A stretch of 7,260 bases of DNA from JAWXVE01 sp044425555 (lineage in GTDB: Bacteria > Bacillota > Clostridia > Lachnospirales > Lachnospiraceae). The translations under genes were made by a program, and so were the position numbers. A model generated the notes under the pieces. That model was not told the DNA's origin and did no database searches. It worked only from the letters and a program-made list of their open reading frames with translations. Below, piece after piece: positions 1-6,172 of this stretch. The DNA is taken from positions 1 through 7,260 of the forward strand of contig JAWXVF010000130.1 in the NCBI GenBank assembly GCA_044425555.1, in the 5' to 3' direction. Numbering within the stretch: the first letter of the stretch is position 1; each line of letters begins with the position of its first letter.

Positions 1-2139
1 AGCCCACCAGTCTGTCATTACAAAACCAGTGTAACCCCATTCTTCACGTAATATTGTTGTATTTAAATCATAATTTGAAGCAGTCCAAATACTATTTACT
101 GGGTTATATGCTGTCATAACAGCTTTTACTTCACATTCACGAACTGTAATTTCAAAACCTTTTAAATAAATTTCTCTTACTGCACGTTCAGATACAACTG
201 AATCAATACTATGACGGTATTTTTCTTGACTGTTACATGCAAAATGTTTTAAAGTAGCTGATACACCAGATTTTTCAATACCTTTTACAATTGAACTTGC
301 CATTAAACCTGTAAGCAATGGATCTTCTGAGAAATATTCAAAGTTTCTACCATTTAAAGGGTTACGGTGAATATTCATACCAGGACCTAGTAATATATCT
401 ACAAAATTTCTAATCATTTCTTTACCTGTAAATGTATATAATTCTTCAATAATATCAATATCCCATGATGCTGCAAGAGCTGTCCCGATTGGTACTTGAG
501 TTGATTTTAATCCACCCTCCATACGGATACCAGATGGTCCATCTGCACAACATATTAATGGTATACCATATGAACGTAATTTTTCTGTAACCCCTGCAAA
601 TGCTGATGCTGTTCCTTGTGTTACTTGTGGGTGACTCATTCCTTCACCTAAAACTAAAGTAGCTAAATCATCTACATCAAATTGTGCTATGAAATCTTCC
701 ATTGTAGCTTTATTATTTTTCACATCAGTGATTTTTATTCCTTTATCACCAGTTACTTTAATTTCTGCTGGAATATTAGCATTAATTCTATCTCTTAAAT
801 TAATAGTTCTTATTGGTGTTTTTTCATAAGATAACTCATAATTACCATCAGCTTTAAGAGTTGTAGGACGCATTCTATCAAAATTTTCAACTGGAGCTAA
901 TGCTTCTTGTAATTTTTCTACTACTACTAAATTATCTATATTAAATGTTAATTTTTCAGTTGCTTTTACATCATTACCTACATAAAATTCATACTCACCA
1001 GCTTCTAATACATAACAAGATTTATTTCCAGTTAGACCACTATCATCATATGAAACTAAACGATTTTTAGTAATTACAATTTCTACATTTTCACAAGCAT
1101 TTGGAGCAAGTTCTTTTGTTTTAACAAAACCTACTAAAACACGAGTTGCTTTACCAAGTTTCCCTTGTGGTGCATTCATATAAACTTGAACTACTTCCCT
1201 ACCACTAAATTTATCACCAGTATTTGTTATTTTAGCTTTAACTTTAAATGAGTAATCTCCTAAATTTTCAAGAGAAATATCAGTAATACTAAAATTTGTA
1301 TATGATAATCCAAAACCAAACGGGAATAATACTTTTTCTTTAGCAAACGTTTCAAAATATCTATAACCAACATAAATATCTTCTTGATAAACATTTTTTT
1401 CAACTCCACCATGATTGGCTGTAGAAGAATAATCATTAATATTTGTTGCAATTGTATCTGGTAATTTTCCTGATGGTGTTACTATACCAGTTAATACATC
1501 AACTGTAGCTCCTCCACCTTCCATACCACCGTTCCAAGTGCATAATATAGAACTAATTTTATAATCTTTAATCCATGACATGTCTATGATATTTGAAACA
1601 TTTAGAACAACACACACATTATCGAATACATCTGTAACTTGTTTTATCATATTAAGTTCAAGCTTTGTTAAGCGATAACTTGCTTCTACATCTAAGTTAT
1701 CGTTATCTTCACCAGCTGTTCTTCCAATTACTACTATAGCTTTATTTGATTGTTTTTTTGCATCTACTACAATTTCTTTGGTTACATCTAATTCTTTTTG
1801 ACTCCAAGGCTCACAAGCCCAGCCAGATCTACCGTTATCGAATGGATTTTCTTTTATAAAATTACGATAAATTTCTGCTAAATCATGATTTACCATATCC
1901 TTATTATGTTTTATAAAACTATCTAGAACATTAGTGTTATATAATACATGAACTGATCCCCCTGAACCTGTTCCTGATCTATAATATTCAATTTGACATC
2001 TACCAAAAATTGAAACTTTTTCTGTTGAATTAATTGGTAAACAATTATTTTCATTTTTTAATAAAACTATTCCTTGAGTAGCTACATATTTGCTATAATC
2101 TGCAAAACCTTCTACTGGTACACCTAATTTACTTCTCAT
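1..2139 (-). CDS. Glycoside hydrolase family 3 enzyme (beta-glucosidase type), permuted domain order, 3' end cut by window
   Basis: Hydrolyses terminal beta-linked glucose or a related sugar from oligosaccharides. No signal peptide is visible, so it probably acts in the cytoplasm on imported sugars. The frame is open for 713 codons from ATG at 2139 to base 1. The alpha/beta sandwich domain comes first: VVIGRTAGED, then WNGGMEGGGATVDVLTG and PSGKLPDTIA. An Fn3-like segment follows. The catalytic TIM barrel starts near residue 479, with CADGPSGIR (531-539), GRNFEYFSEDP (597-607), KHFACN (K631, H632) and the nucleophile Asp710 in VMTDWW. In common GH3 enzymes the barrel precedes the sandwich. 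The reversed order is known from Butyrivibrio and Ruminococcus beta-glucosidases. Only the last part of the barrel should be missing. Glu in the GED motif is an acid/base candidate, by inference only. The exact sugar specificity cannot be read. Start choice rests on AAAAGGAG upstream and on homology beginning immediately. Confidence 0.96.
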   Translation of the reverse strand, partial: MRSKLGVPVEGFADYSKYVATQGIVLLKNENNCLPINSTEKVSIFGRCQIEYYRSGTGSGGSVHVLYNTNVLDSFIKHNKDMVNHDLAEIYRNFIKENPFDNGRSGWACEPWSQKELDVTKEIVVDAKKQSNKAIVVIGRTAGEDNDNLDVEASYRLTKLELNMIKQVTDVFDNVCVVLNVSNIIDMSWIKDYKISSILCTWNGGMEGGGATVDVLTGIVTPSGKLPDTIATNINDYSSTANHGGVEKNVYQEDIYVGYRYFETFAKEKVLFPFGFGLSYTNFSITDISLENLGDYSFKVKAKITNTGDKFSGREVVQVYMNAPQGKLGKATRVLVGFVKTKELAPNACENVEIVITKNRLVSYDDSGLTGNKSCYVLEAGEYEFYVGNDVKATEKLTFNIDNLVVVEKLQEALAPVENFDRMRPTTLKADGNYELSYEKTPIRTINLRDRINANIPAEIKVTGDKGIKITDVKNNKATMEDFIAQFDVDDLATLVLGEGMSHPQVTQGTASAFAGVTEKLRSYGIPLICCADGPSGIRMEGGLKSTQVPIGTALAASWDIDIIEELYTFTGKEMIRNFVDILLGPGMNIHRNPLNGRNFEYFSEDPLLTGLMASSIVKGIEKSGVSATLKHFACNSQEKYRHSIDSVVSERAVREIYLKGFEITVRECEVKAVMTAYNPVNSIWTASNYDLNTTILREEWGYTGFVMTDWWA

Positions 2140-2149
2140 AAAATTAATT

Positions 2150-2157
2150 CTCCTTTT
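2150..2157 (-). promoter_or_regulatory. Ribosome binding site of the GH3 gene
   Basis: The minus strand reads AAAAGGAG, ten bases before the ATG at 2139. It is a strong Shine-Dalgarno match and fixes the GH3 start. Confidence 0.8.
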
Positions 2158-2208
2158 CTACATTTATCTAATTTATTTCAAAAATATAGTAGCAGTTTTT
2201 GCTTATAT

Positions 2209-2238
2209 ATTATATTGTTAAGTTCTCAAAACAATCAA
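2209..2238 (-). promoter_or_regulatory. Putative sigma-A promoter of the GH3 gene
   Basis: TTGATT (2238-2233) and a perfect TATAAT (2214-2209) are separated by 18 bases, giving a leader of roughly 60 bases. The surroundings are very AT-rich, so other -10 choices exist. I saw no convincing catabolite-responsive element next to it. Confidence 0.5.
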
Positions 2239-2330
2239 ACATACAACAAACCCTACTACTATGCATATTTTATCACGTCATCTTAAACTCAACAATTATA
2301 ATTTTATTTTTTTCTTATTTATTTTTCAAC

Positions 2331-2801
2331 TTAGGCTTCCACCAGAAGGATGTTTTATCTCATGTCAAAGAAACTTTTAATGGGTTCGGTAATGCCATGG
2401 ATTACCTTGGTAGGTATACTCATCGTGTTGCCATTAGTAACAGTCGTATCAAAAACGTCAGCGCTACGGAAGTAACTTATGAATACAAGAATTATAAAAC
2501 GAATCAAAAGGAACAAACCACAGTATCTTATGTAGAATTCATACGTAGATTTCTCATGCATGTATTACCAACTAGATTTCAGAAAATACGCTACTATGGT
2601 TTCCTAAGCAACCGCTTCAAATCTGCGAACTTAAAGTTAATTACTAAATTAATCGGAAAGCAGTTATTTCAATCAAAATATGTCAATGCATCCATAGATG
2701 AAATCATGCAAGATCTTTGGAATATCGACATCCACAAATGTCCTATCTGTGGTGGCAATCATTTACAATATAAAGGTCGTACTTATCATATGCGTAATTA
2801 A
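2331..2801 (+). pseudogene. IS91/IS1294-family transposase, C-terminal fragment
   Basis: Transposases of this family are HUH enzymes that move DNA by rolling-circle transposition. The fragment holds about 156 codons ending at TAA 2799-2801. Family landmarks are KETFNGFGNA, then YLGRYTHRVAIS with its Y-x3-Y pair (2403-2417), which fits the paired catalytic tyrosines of this family. EFIRRFLMHVLP, KIRYYGFL and a C-terminal CPICGG follow. The N-terminal zinc-finger and His-hydrophobe-His regions are absent. Upstream of about 2331 the same frame stays open to an ATG at 2199, but that part is a hydrophobic AT-rich stretch overlapping the GH3 promoter and does not resemble the family. The fragment looks less AT-rich than its left flank. 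It is the only gene-like feature on the plus strand and is almost certainly inactive. Confidence 0.88.
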
Positions 2802-2807
2802 ATGGTA

Positions 2808-2819
2808 AAACTACATATT
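2808..2819 (+). repeat. AAACTACATWTT motif, copy 1
   Basis: Reads AAACTACATATT on the plus strand, beginning seven bases after the stop of the IS91-type fragment. Confidence 0.5.
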
Positions 2820-2861
2820 TTTTTGCCCTTTATAAAGAAGGTTTATTTGTGGTGCAAAAAA
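2819..2861. repeat. Inverted repeat TTTTTTGC / GCAAAAAA
   Basis: Two 8-base arms (2819-2826 and 2854-2861) enclose a 27-base loop that contains the palindrome CTTTATAAAG. It lies 17 bases after the transposase stop. It could be part of an IS91-type terminal region or a weak terminator. The stem is mostly A-T, so it may be chance. Confidence 0.35.
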
Positions 2862-2945
2862 CTTTGGAAAAAGAAGAAAAGAACACTAATTTCACTTCTA
2901 TCCTTTACCAATATGCTAATTTTGCAAAAAAGCTAGAAGCGTTCC

Positions 2946-2970
2946 AAACATACAATTCCCATATATGTTT
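2946..2970. repeat. Inverted repeat AAACATA / TATGTTT
   Basis: Perfect 7-base arms (2946-2952 and 2964-2970) flank an 11-base loop and lie just after a GTTC at 2941-2944. IS91-family elements end in hairpins and use tetranucleotide targets of this kind, so this may be a relic of the element's 3' end. The match is too short to prove it. Confidence 0.3.
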
Positions 2971-3139
2971 CTTCACGATTGTACCATAGTTGTGTGTTAG
3001 ATATGTGGAGATAAGGTATTTCCTCAAAAATTTTTAATAAATTGAATACTATAACAGTTACTTAAATGATTGTCCTTTATCAATATATTCTATAAAGTAA
3101 TATGGAAAAACCTGTATTATATAGAAATATACAATATTT

Positions 3140-3198
3140 GCTTGCCGTGGTAGGGTAGTTACAGGTTATTCCCTCTTTTTTGTGAGGTGATGGCAAGC
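3140..3198. repeat. GC-richer imperfect palindromic block
   Basis: GCTTGCC (3140-3146) is mirrored by GGCAAGC (3192-3198). Inside are AGGG (3152-3155) and CCCT (3171-3174), so the block could fold as a nested stem on either strand. It is richer in G and C than the AT-rich DNA on both sides. I do not recognise the family. It could be the edge of a lost mobile element or a structured RNA relic. Confidence 0.4.
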
Positions 3199-3218
3199 CA
3201 TCTAATGGTAAATAAGAC

Positions 3219-3251
3219 AGTTTTTTTCCTCAATTATTTTGTAAAAAAACT
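3219..3251. repeat. Inverted repeat AGTTTTTTT / AAAAAAACT
   Basis: Perfect 9-base arms (3219-3227 and 3243-3251) flank a 15-base loop at the truncated end of the toxin gene. The stem is almost entirely A-T and thermodynamically weak. Its right arm overlaps one copy of the AAACTACATWTT motif. Confidence 0.35.
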
Positions 3252-3328
3252 ACATTTTTATATTGGCATTTGCAACTCTTTGCCTTATTTCTTAGTTTCG
3301 CCAATACTGACGCTGCAATATCTGCCAT
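3230..3328 (-). pseudogene. AbiEii-type toxin, 5' remnant
   Basis: AbiEii toxins are nucleotidyltransferases paired with AbiEi antitoxins in type IV toxin-antitoxin systems. The ATG at 3328 overlaps the antitoxin's TAA by one base (TAATG), the coupling expected of this pair. The first residues, MADIAASVLAKLRNKAK, match the start of one AbiEii subgroup as I remember it. Homology then stops near base 3277, and after 15 unrelated codons the frame ends at TGA 3232-3230. The whole nucleotidyltransferase core is missing, against roughly 250-300 residues in intact toxins, and no further toxin sequence is visible downstream. The remnant cannot be toxic. Identification rests on 17 residues plus the neighbouring antitoxin, and together these are fairly convincing. 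Confidence 0.72.
3247..3258 (+). repeat. AAACTACATWTT motif, copy 2
   Basis: Reads AAACTACATTTT on the plus strand. It lies in the part of the AbiEii remnant frame that has already lost toxin homology, so it is close to the truncation point. Confidence 0.5.
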
Positions 3329-3936
3329 TATAGCCACACTCCTATCAGATCTTTCACCTTTTTCTGCACTCGTAGTTTTTTTGCATATTTCATTAGGTTA
3401 GGGATATTTTTCTGCTCATCATTGACATATCTTTGTATAGCTTTATTGAATATTTCTTTATCCATCTTATTCATATTTCTAATGACATCACAAATAGTCC
3501 GATCTATATCATAGATTCGGACTATTTCTCCATCTATTATGCCTTCTGTTTCACCAAATACAAGAACTGATGATTCTACACGATAAGCTATTATAAAGGG
3601 GTAGTCAATCTCTGTTCTTCCTTTAGATACCCTTTTGTCTATGGTAAAATTCCATTCGGTGGGATTTTAGTCTGTATATCCATAATAAAACAGAGCAGTT
3701 TCCATGCATAGCACTACATCAGGGAATAGCTTATTTGTAATTAGGACTTCACTTCCACTATCATTTTGAAGATTGTGATAGTATCCTCGCTTTACTTTTT
3801 CAATCACTGCTTCATCAAGAAGACTCACAATATCTGCATGATAAAATCCTTCTTCTTTTAACTGTGCTGTTGTCATTATATAATTATGTTTTGCAAAAAC
3901 AATATTGATATTTCTTTGTTTCTTATCTGCGTTCAC
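3328..3936 (-). pseudogene. AbiEi-family antitoxin, split by one in-frame stop
   Basis: AbiEi is the antitoxin and autorepressor of the AbiE type IV system. Read through, the gene gives 202 residues, about the usual family length. Residues 1-55 form the winged helix-turn-helix, including NYIMTTAQLKEEGFYHADI and IEKVKRGYYH. The antitoxin domain follows: NKLFPDVVLCMETALFYYGY, TEWNFTIDKR, EIDYPFI, IDRTICDVIRNMNKMDKEIF and a conserved end, VKDLIGVWL. Codon 90 is TAA (3669-3667). The family usually has Lys or Arg there, and Lys AAA would need one base change. No frameshift is needed. I chose GTG at 3936 over ATG at 4086 because AGAGGTGG precedes it, the promoter lies between the two, and homology begins there. 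The 89-residue product could still bind DNA but lacks the antitoxin domain. Confidence 0.85.
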
Positions 3937-3940
3937 AGTT

Positions 3941-3948
3941 CCACCTCT
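3941..3948 (-). promoter_or_regulatory. Ribosome binding site deciding the AbiEi GTG start
   Basis: AGAGGTGG lies four bases before GTG at 3936. No comparable site fits the upstream ATG at 4086 once the promoter at 3996-4023 is taken into account. Confidence 0.65.
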
Positions 3949-3955
3949 ATCAAAG

Positions 3956-3978
3956 CACCTACACTTAACATCTACACT
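3956..3978 (-). promoter_or_regulatory. Tandem direct repeat, possible AbiEi operator
   Basis: On the minus strand AGTGTAGATG (3978-3969) and AGTGTAGGTG (3965-3956) match at 9 of 10 bases and start 13 bases apart. They lie between the -10 box and the ribosome binding site, where a repressor would block transcription. Characterised AbiEi proteins repress their own promoter by binding repeats nearby, reported as inverted rather than direct, so the operator role is inferred. Confidence 0.45.
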
Positions 3979-3995
3979 ATAAGACTTTACTATAA

Positions 3996-4023
3996 ATTGT
4001 AGACTATTTCTTTGAAAAGTCAA
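3996..4023 (-). promoter_or_regulatory. Promoter of the AbiE pair
   Basis: TTGACT (4023-4018) and TACAAT (4001-3996) are 16 bases apart, each one base from consensus. Transcription would begin near 3989, inside the longer reading frame, which rules out the ATG at 4086. The promoter looks intact although both genes behind it are broken. Confidence 0.65.
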
Positions 4024-4031
4024 GTTGTAAG

Positions 4032-4043
4032 AAAATGTAGTTT
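4032..4043 (-). repeat. AAACTACATWTT motif, copy 3
   Basis: Reads AAACTACATTTT on the minus strand, nine bases upstream of the AbiE -35 box. With copy 2 it forms a 12-base inverted repeat bracketing the AbiE remnant. Confidence 0.5.
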
Positions 4044-4124
4044 GTGCAATTTCTGAATCATTTATGATATTATCCTTATATACCATTTGTGATTATGTCC
4101 CAATTCTTGTTTTAGCCAAATCAG

Positions 4125-4147
4125 AAAAAGCCTATATTTCAGGCTTT
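4125..4147 (-). terminator. Rho-independent terminator after the serine recombinase
   Basis: On the minus strand AAAGCCT (4147-4141), a 7-base loop and AGGCTTT (4133-4127) are followed by more T residues. It starts 11 bases after the recombinase stop and closes the transcription unit. It probably lies close to the end of the mobilizable element. Confidence 0.82.
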
Positions 4148-4158
4148 CTCCATGTTTT

Positions 4159-5838
4159 CTATTTCATTCTTGACATCAAAACTATCGTCTCAATATGCTC
4201 TTCATTATCCAAACCTATACTGATATCTTCATCAATAAGTGGTAACTTGAATTTCATTGACTTTAACCACTGCCCACTATCTTGTTTCTCCTCATAAATC
4301 TGAATTTCAGAAATAAGGGTTTCCATTAGTTGTCGCTTTTCAACTTCATTCATTGCATGATATAACTTTTCAAAATAAATTAGCACTTTGTAGATATTAT
4401 CACCTGTAATTTTCTCGGCTTGAATTGCTCTCATCTTTGCTCTCGCTTCAATAAGTGATGATTCCAATTCTTCTATTTTATCATACATTTTATACAAACG
4501 ATCATCTAAATCAGCTTTTCTACGTGAATAGTGCTTATCCTCTACATCTAAAAAATCAATTTCCTCCATAATTTTACTTTTCACTGAGAATATTTTTCTT
4601 AACTGCTTTTCATAATTTGTAATCTCTTGTTCTATACCTGATGTATCGACTTGGATATTTATCTTTTCTTGCATCATATTAGCAAATCTTGGATTACTAA
4701 CAAGTTTAACAATTACTTCTGCCACTGCACTATCTAATAATTCTTCATTAATCTGTTTTCTATAAGTGCATTTATGACCTCTGCTCATATCACGATGCTT
4801 ACACGCATAGTAGTAAAAATCTTTATACTTAGTACCATCTTTTTTATACTTAATACTCTTGTTGGAATACATACCTGCACCACATATAGGACATTTGACA
4901 ATACCAGTAAGCAAATGGGTTCTCGTATCTTTTCTCTTATTGACATGCTCATATTTCTTAGCTTGTACAATTGATTTCACTTGTGCAGAGTTCCATAATT
5001 CCTCTGAAATAATAGGATTATGAATACCGTCTACAAGCAAATAGTTTTTTTGCTCTACTAGATGATATTCATTTCTTGTTCCATGCTTTTTCTCTGTCTT
5101 TCTACGACCATAAGCAATTTTACCACAATAAACAGGATTTTTTATGATTTTACGAATAAGTGCTGCATCAAATAATGGATTTTTGCCATTCTGTCTTGCA
5201 ATCTTTTGTATACCATGATTTTCAAGATATTTAGATATTCCATTTGCTCCAATATCTGTACTTGCGTACTGTTCAAATATAATTCTAATTGCTACAGCTT
5301 CTTCTTCGTTGATTTCCAGTTTACCATTAACTAGTTGATAGCCATAGGGAGCAAATCCACCATTCCATTTTCCTTCACGAGCTTTTTGCATACGTCCTTC
5401 CATCGTTTGAATACGAATATTTTCACGTTCAATCTCTGCAACAGCGGATAATACGGAAATAATTAATTTACCTGCATCTTTTGAAGAATCAATCCCATCT
5501 TCTACGCAGATTAAGTTTACTCCAAAATCCTGCATTTCCTGCAAAGTTGATAGTACATCGGCTGCATTCCTACCAAATCTTGACAGTTTATAAACAAGAA
5601 CGTATGAAACACTATCTTTATTCGTTTTAATATCACTTATCATACGATTAAATTCAAGTCTATCTTCTACAGATTTTCCAGATTTTCCTGCATCTTCATA
5701 TTCACAAATTATCTCGTATCCACTAAAATCTGCATAGGCTTTCATACGAGATTTTTGTGCATCTAAAGAGAAACCATCTACTTGCATCACTGTTGAAACT
5801 CTTGTATACGTATATACTTTAATCTTGCCTGTACTCAC
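4159..5838 (-). CDS. Large serine recombinase (site-specific integrase/excisionase)
   Basis: Cuts and rejoins DNA through a 5'-phosphoserine link to integrate and excise the element. It has 559 residues. The N-terminal resolvase domain (about 7-150) carries the catalytic Ser15 in YTRVST and the SRFGR motif (86-90) with active-site arginines. The recombinase DNA-binding domain follows (about 160-290, with GFAPYGYQL and IIKNPVYCGKIAYG). A zinc ribbon comes next, with likely ligands C316, C319, C346 and C357. A coiled coil lies at about 400-470, typical of serine integrases that control direction. TnpX is longer (about 700 residues), so this is a different branch. The start is GTG at 5838, seven bases after AGGTGG; the overlapping upstream ATG would be followed at once by TGA. 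All domains look intact, so it is probably active. Its target site is unknown. Confidence 0.96.
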   Translation of the reverse strand: MSTGKIKVYTYTRVSTVMQVDGFSLDAQKSRMKAYADFSGYEIICEYEDAGKSGKSVEDRLEFNRMISDIKTNKDSVSYVLVYKLSRFGRNAADVLSTLQEMQDFGVNLICVEDGIDSSKDAGKLIISVLSAVAEIERENIRIQTMEGRMQKAREGKWNGGFAPYGYQLVNGKLEINEEEAVAIRIIFEQYASTDIGANGISKYLENHGIQKIARQNGKNPLFDAALIRKIIKNPVYCGKIAYGRRKTEKKHGTRNEYHLVEQKNYLLVDGIHNPIISEELWNSAQVKSIVQAKKYEHVNKRKDTRTHLLTGIVKCPICGAGMYSNKSIKYKKDGTKYKDFYYYACKHRDMSRGHKCTYRKQINEELLDSAVAEVIVKLVSNPRFANMMQEKINIQVDTSGIEQEITNYEKQLRKIFSVKSKIMEEIDFLDVEDKHYSRRKADLDDRLYKMYDKIEELESSLIEARAKMRAIQAEKITGDNIYKVLIYFEKLYHAMNEVEKRQLMETLISEIQIYEEKQDSGQWLKSMKFKLPLIDEDISIGLDNEEHIETIVLMSRMK

Positions 5839-5843
5839 ATTAT

Positions 5844-5852
5844 CACCACCTT
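5844..5852 (-). promoter_or_regulatory. Ribosome binding site deciding the recombinase GTG start
   Basis: AAGGTGGTG on the minus strand lies just upstream of GTG at 5838, with AGGTGG spaced seven bases from it. Confidence 0.7.
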
Positions 5853-5890
5853 ATACCATTTAATTTCCACATACCGAAAGTTAAACTCTC

Positions 5891-5902
5891 AATATGTAGT
5901 TT
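5891..5902 (-). repeat. AAACTACATWTT motif, copy 4
   Basis: Reads AAACTACATATT on the minus strand, in the leader of the serine recombinase between its promoter and start codon. Confidence 0.5.
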
Positions 5903-5922
5903 GGACACTCTTTTCATGTATT

Positions 5923-5951
5923 AGTATATCATTTAGTATTGTTAATTTCAA
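5923..5951 (-). promoter_or_regulatory. Promoter of the serine recombinase, inside the end of the upstream gene
   Basis: TTGAAA (5951-5946) and TATACT (5928-5923) have the ideal 17-base spacing, each one base from consensus. The -35 and spacer overlap the last codons of the small upstream gene. Transcription would start near 5916, leaving a leader of about 78 bases. The leader contains one AAACTACATWTT copy and a weak AAACT/AGTTT stem. The recombinase can therefore be expressed separately from the relaxase operon. Confidence 0.62.
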
Positions 5952-6129
5952 TATCTTTACGTATATTATTTTGTTTGGATTTCTCACTCTCCCCTAATAT
6001 TACTGCATCTTCTATATCATCAGAAGGGATAGACAGTGAATCTACATCTAAAACATCTGCATATTTAATTATCATACTAGAAAGAAAATCTGACAAATAA
6101 TTCCATTGATCATTTTTATTCAAATACAT
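5929..6129 (-). CDS. Small acidic protein of unknown function in the mobilizable element
   Basis: I do not recognise this protein. It has 66 residues and no cysteine, signal peptide or membrane segment. The first half (MYLNKNDQWNYLSDFLSSMI) looks helical, and an Asp/Ser-rich stretch (about 28-43) is followed by a charged, probably disordered tail. ATG at 6129 is preceded by AAAGGGGGG, which supports translation. It lies 43 bases after the CHC2 gene and 90 bases before the recombinase, in the same direction, so it probably belongs to the relaxase operon. Its position next to the recombinase would suit an accessory factor such as a recombination directionality factor, but those are usually basic, which argues against. 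It could also be an auxiliary of the primase-like protein. Confidence 0.7.
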   Translation of the reverse strand: MYLNKNDQWNYLSDFLSSMIIKYADVLDVDSLSIPSDDIEDAVILGESEKSKQNNIRKDIEINNTK

Positions 6130-6172
6130 TGTCCCCCCTTTGTTCTATGTTTTTTAATTGGAAAATAAATTA

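Larger units (their letters stand above)
2802..3229. other. Gene-poor remnant DNA between the IS91 fragment and the AbiE pseudogenes
   Basis: No gene can be supported here. The stretch holds an unrecognised open frame without a normal start (2798-2989, plus), several short inverted repeats (2819-2861, 2946-2970, 3140-3198) and one copy of the AAACTACATWTT motif at 2808-2819. Around 3030-3135 it is simple AT-rich sequence. It probably combines the old 3' end of the IS91-type element with debris from the event that removed the AbiEii toxin gene. Confidence 0.6.

Noticed and set aside
1260..1451. Minus-strand frame of 63 codons inside the GH3 gene
   Set aside because: It is out of frame with the continuous GH3 reading frame and rich in Ile, Leu and Lys by chance.
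2199..2330. N-terminal extension of the transposase frame starting at ATG 2199
   Set aside because: It encodes a low-complexity hydrophobic stretch unlike the family, overlaps the GH3 promoter and has no good ribosome binding site. It is chance openness upstream of the truncation.
2355..2561. Minus-strand frame of 68 codons
   Set aside because: It is antisense to the clear transposase fragment and has no support of its own.
2802..2936. 44-codon frame starting at ATG 2802
   Set aside because: It has no ribosome binding site and a lysine-rich, low-complexity product. A competing frame in the same stretch looks more protein-like.
3937..4086. AbiEi start at ATG 4086, adding 50 residues
   Set aside because: The extra residues do not resemble AbiEi, and the best promoter (3996-4023) would start transcription inside them. 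GTG at 3936 has a proper ribosome binding site.
4064..4297. Plus-strand open frame of 77 codons
   Set aside because: It covers the end of the recombinase, the terminator and the AbiE upstream region in reverse, and has no family resemblance.
4774..4974. Short open frames on both strands inside the recombinase
   Set aside because: They lie in other frames across the zinc-ribbon coding region and are by-products of that gene.
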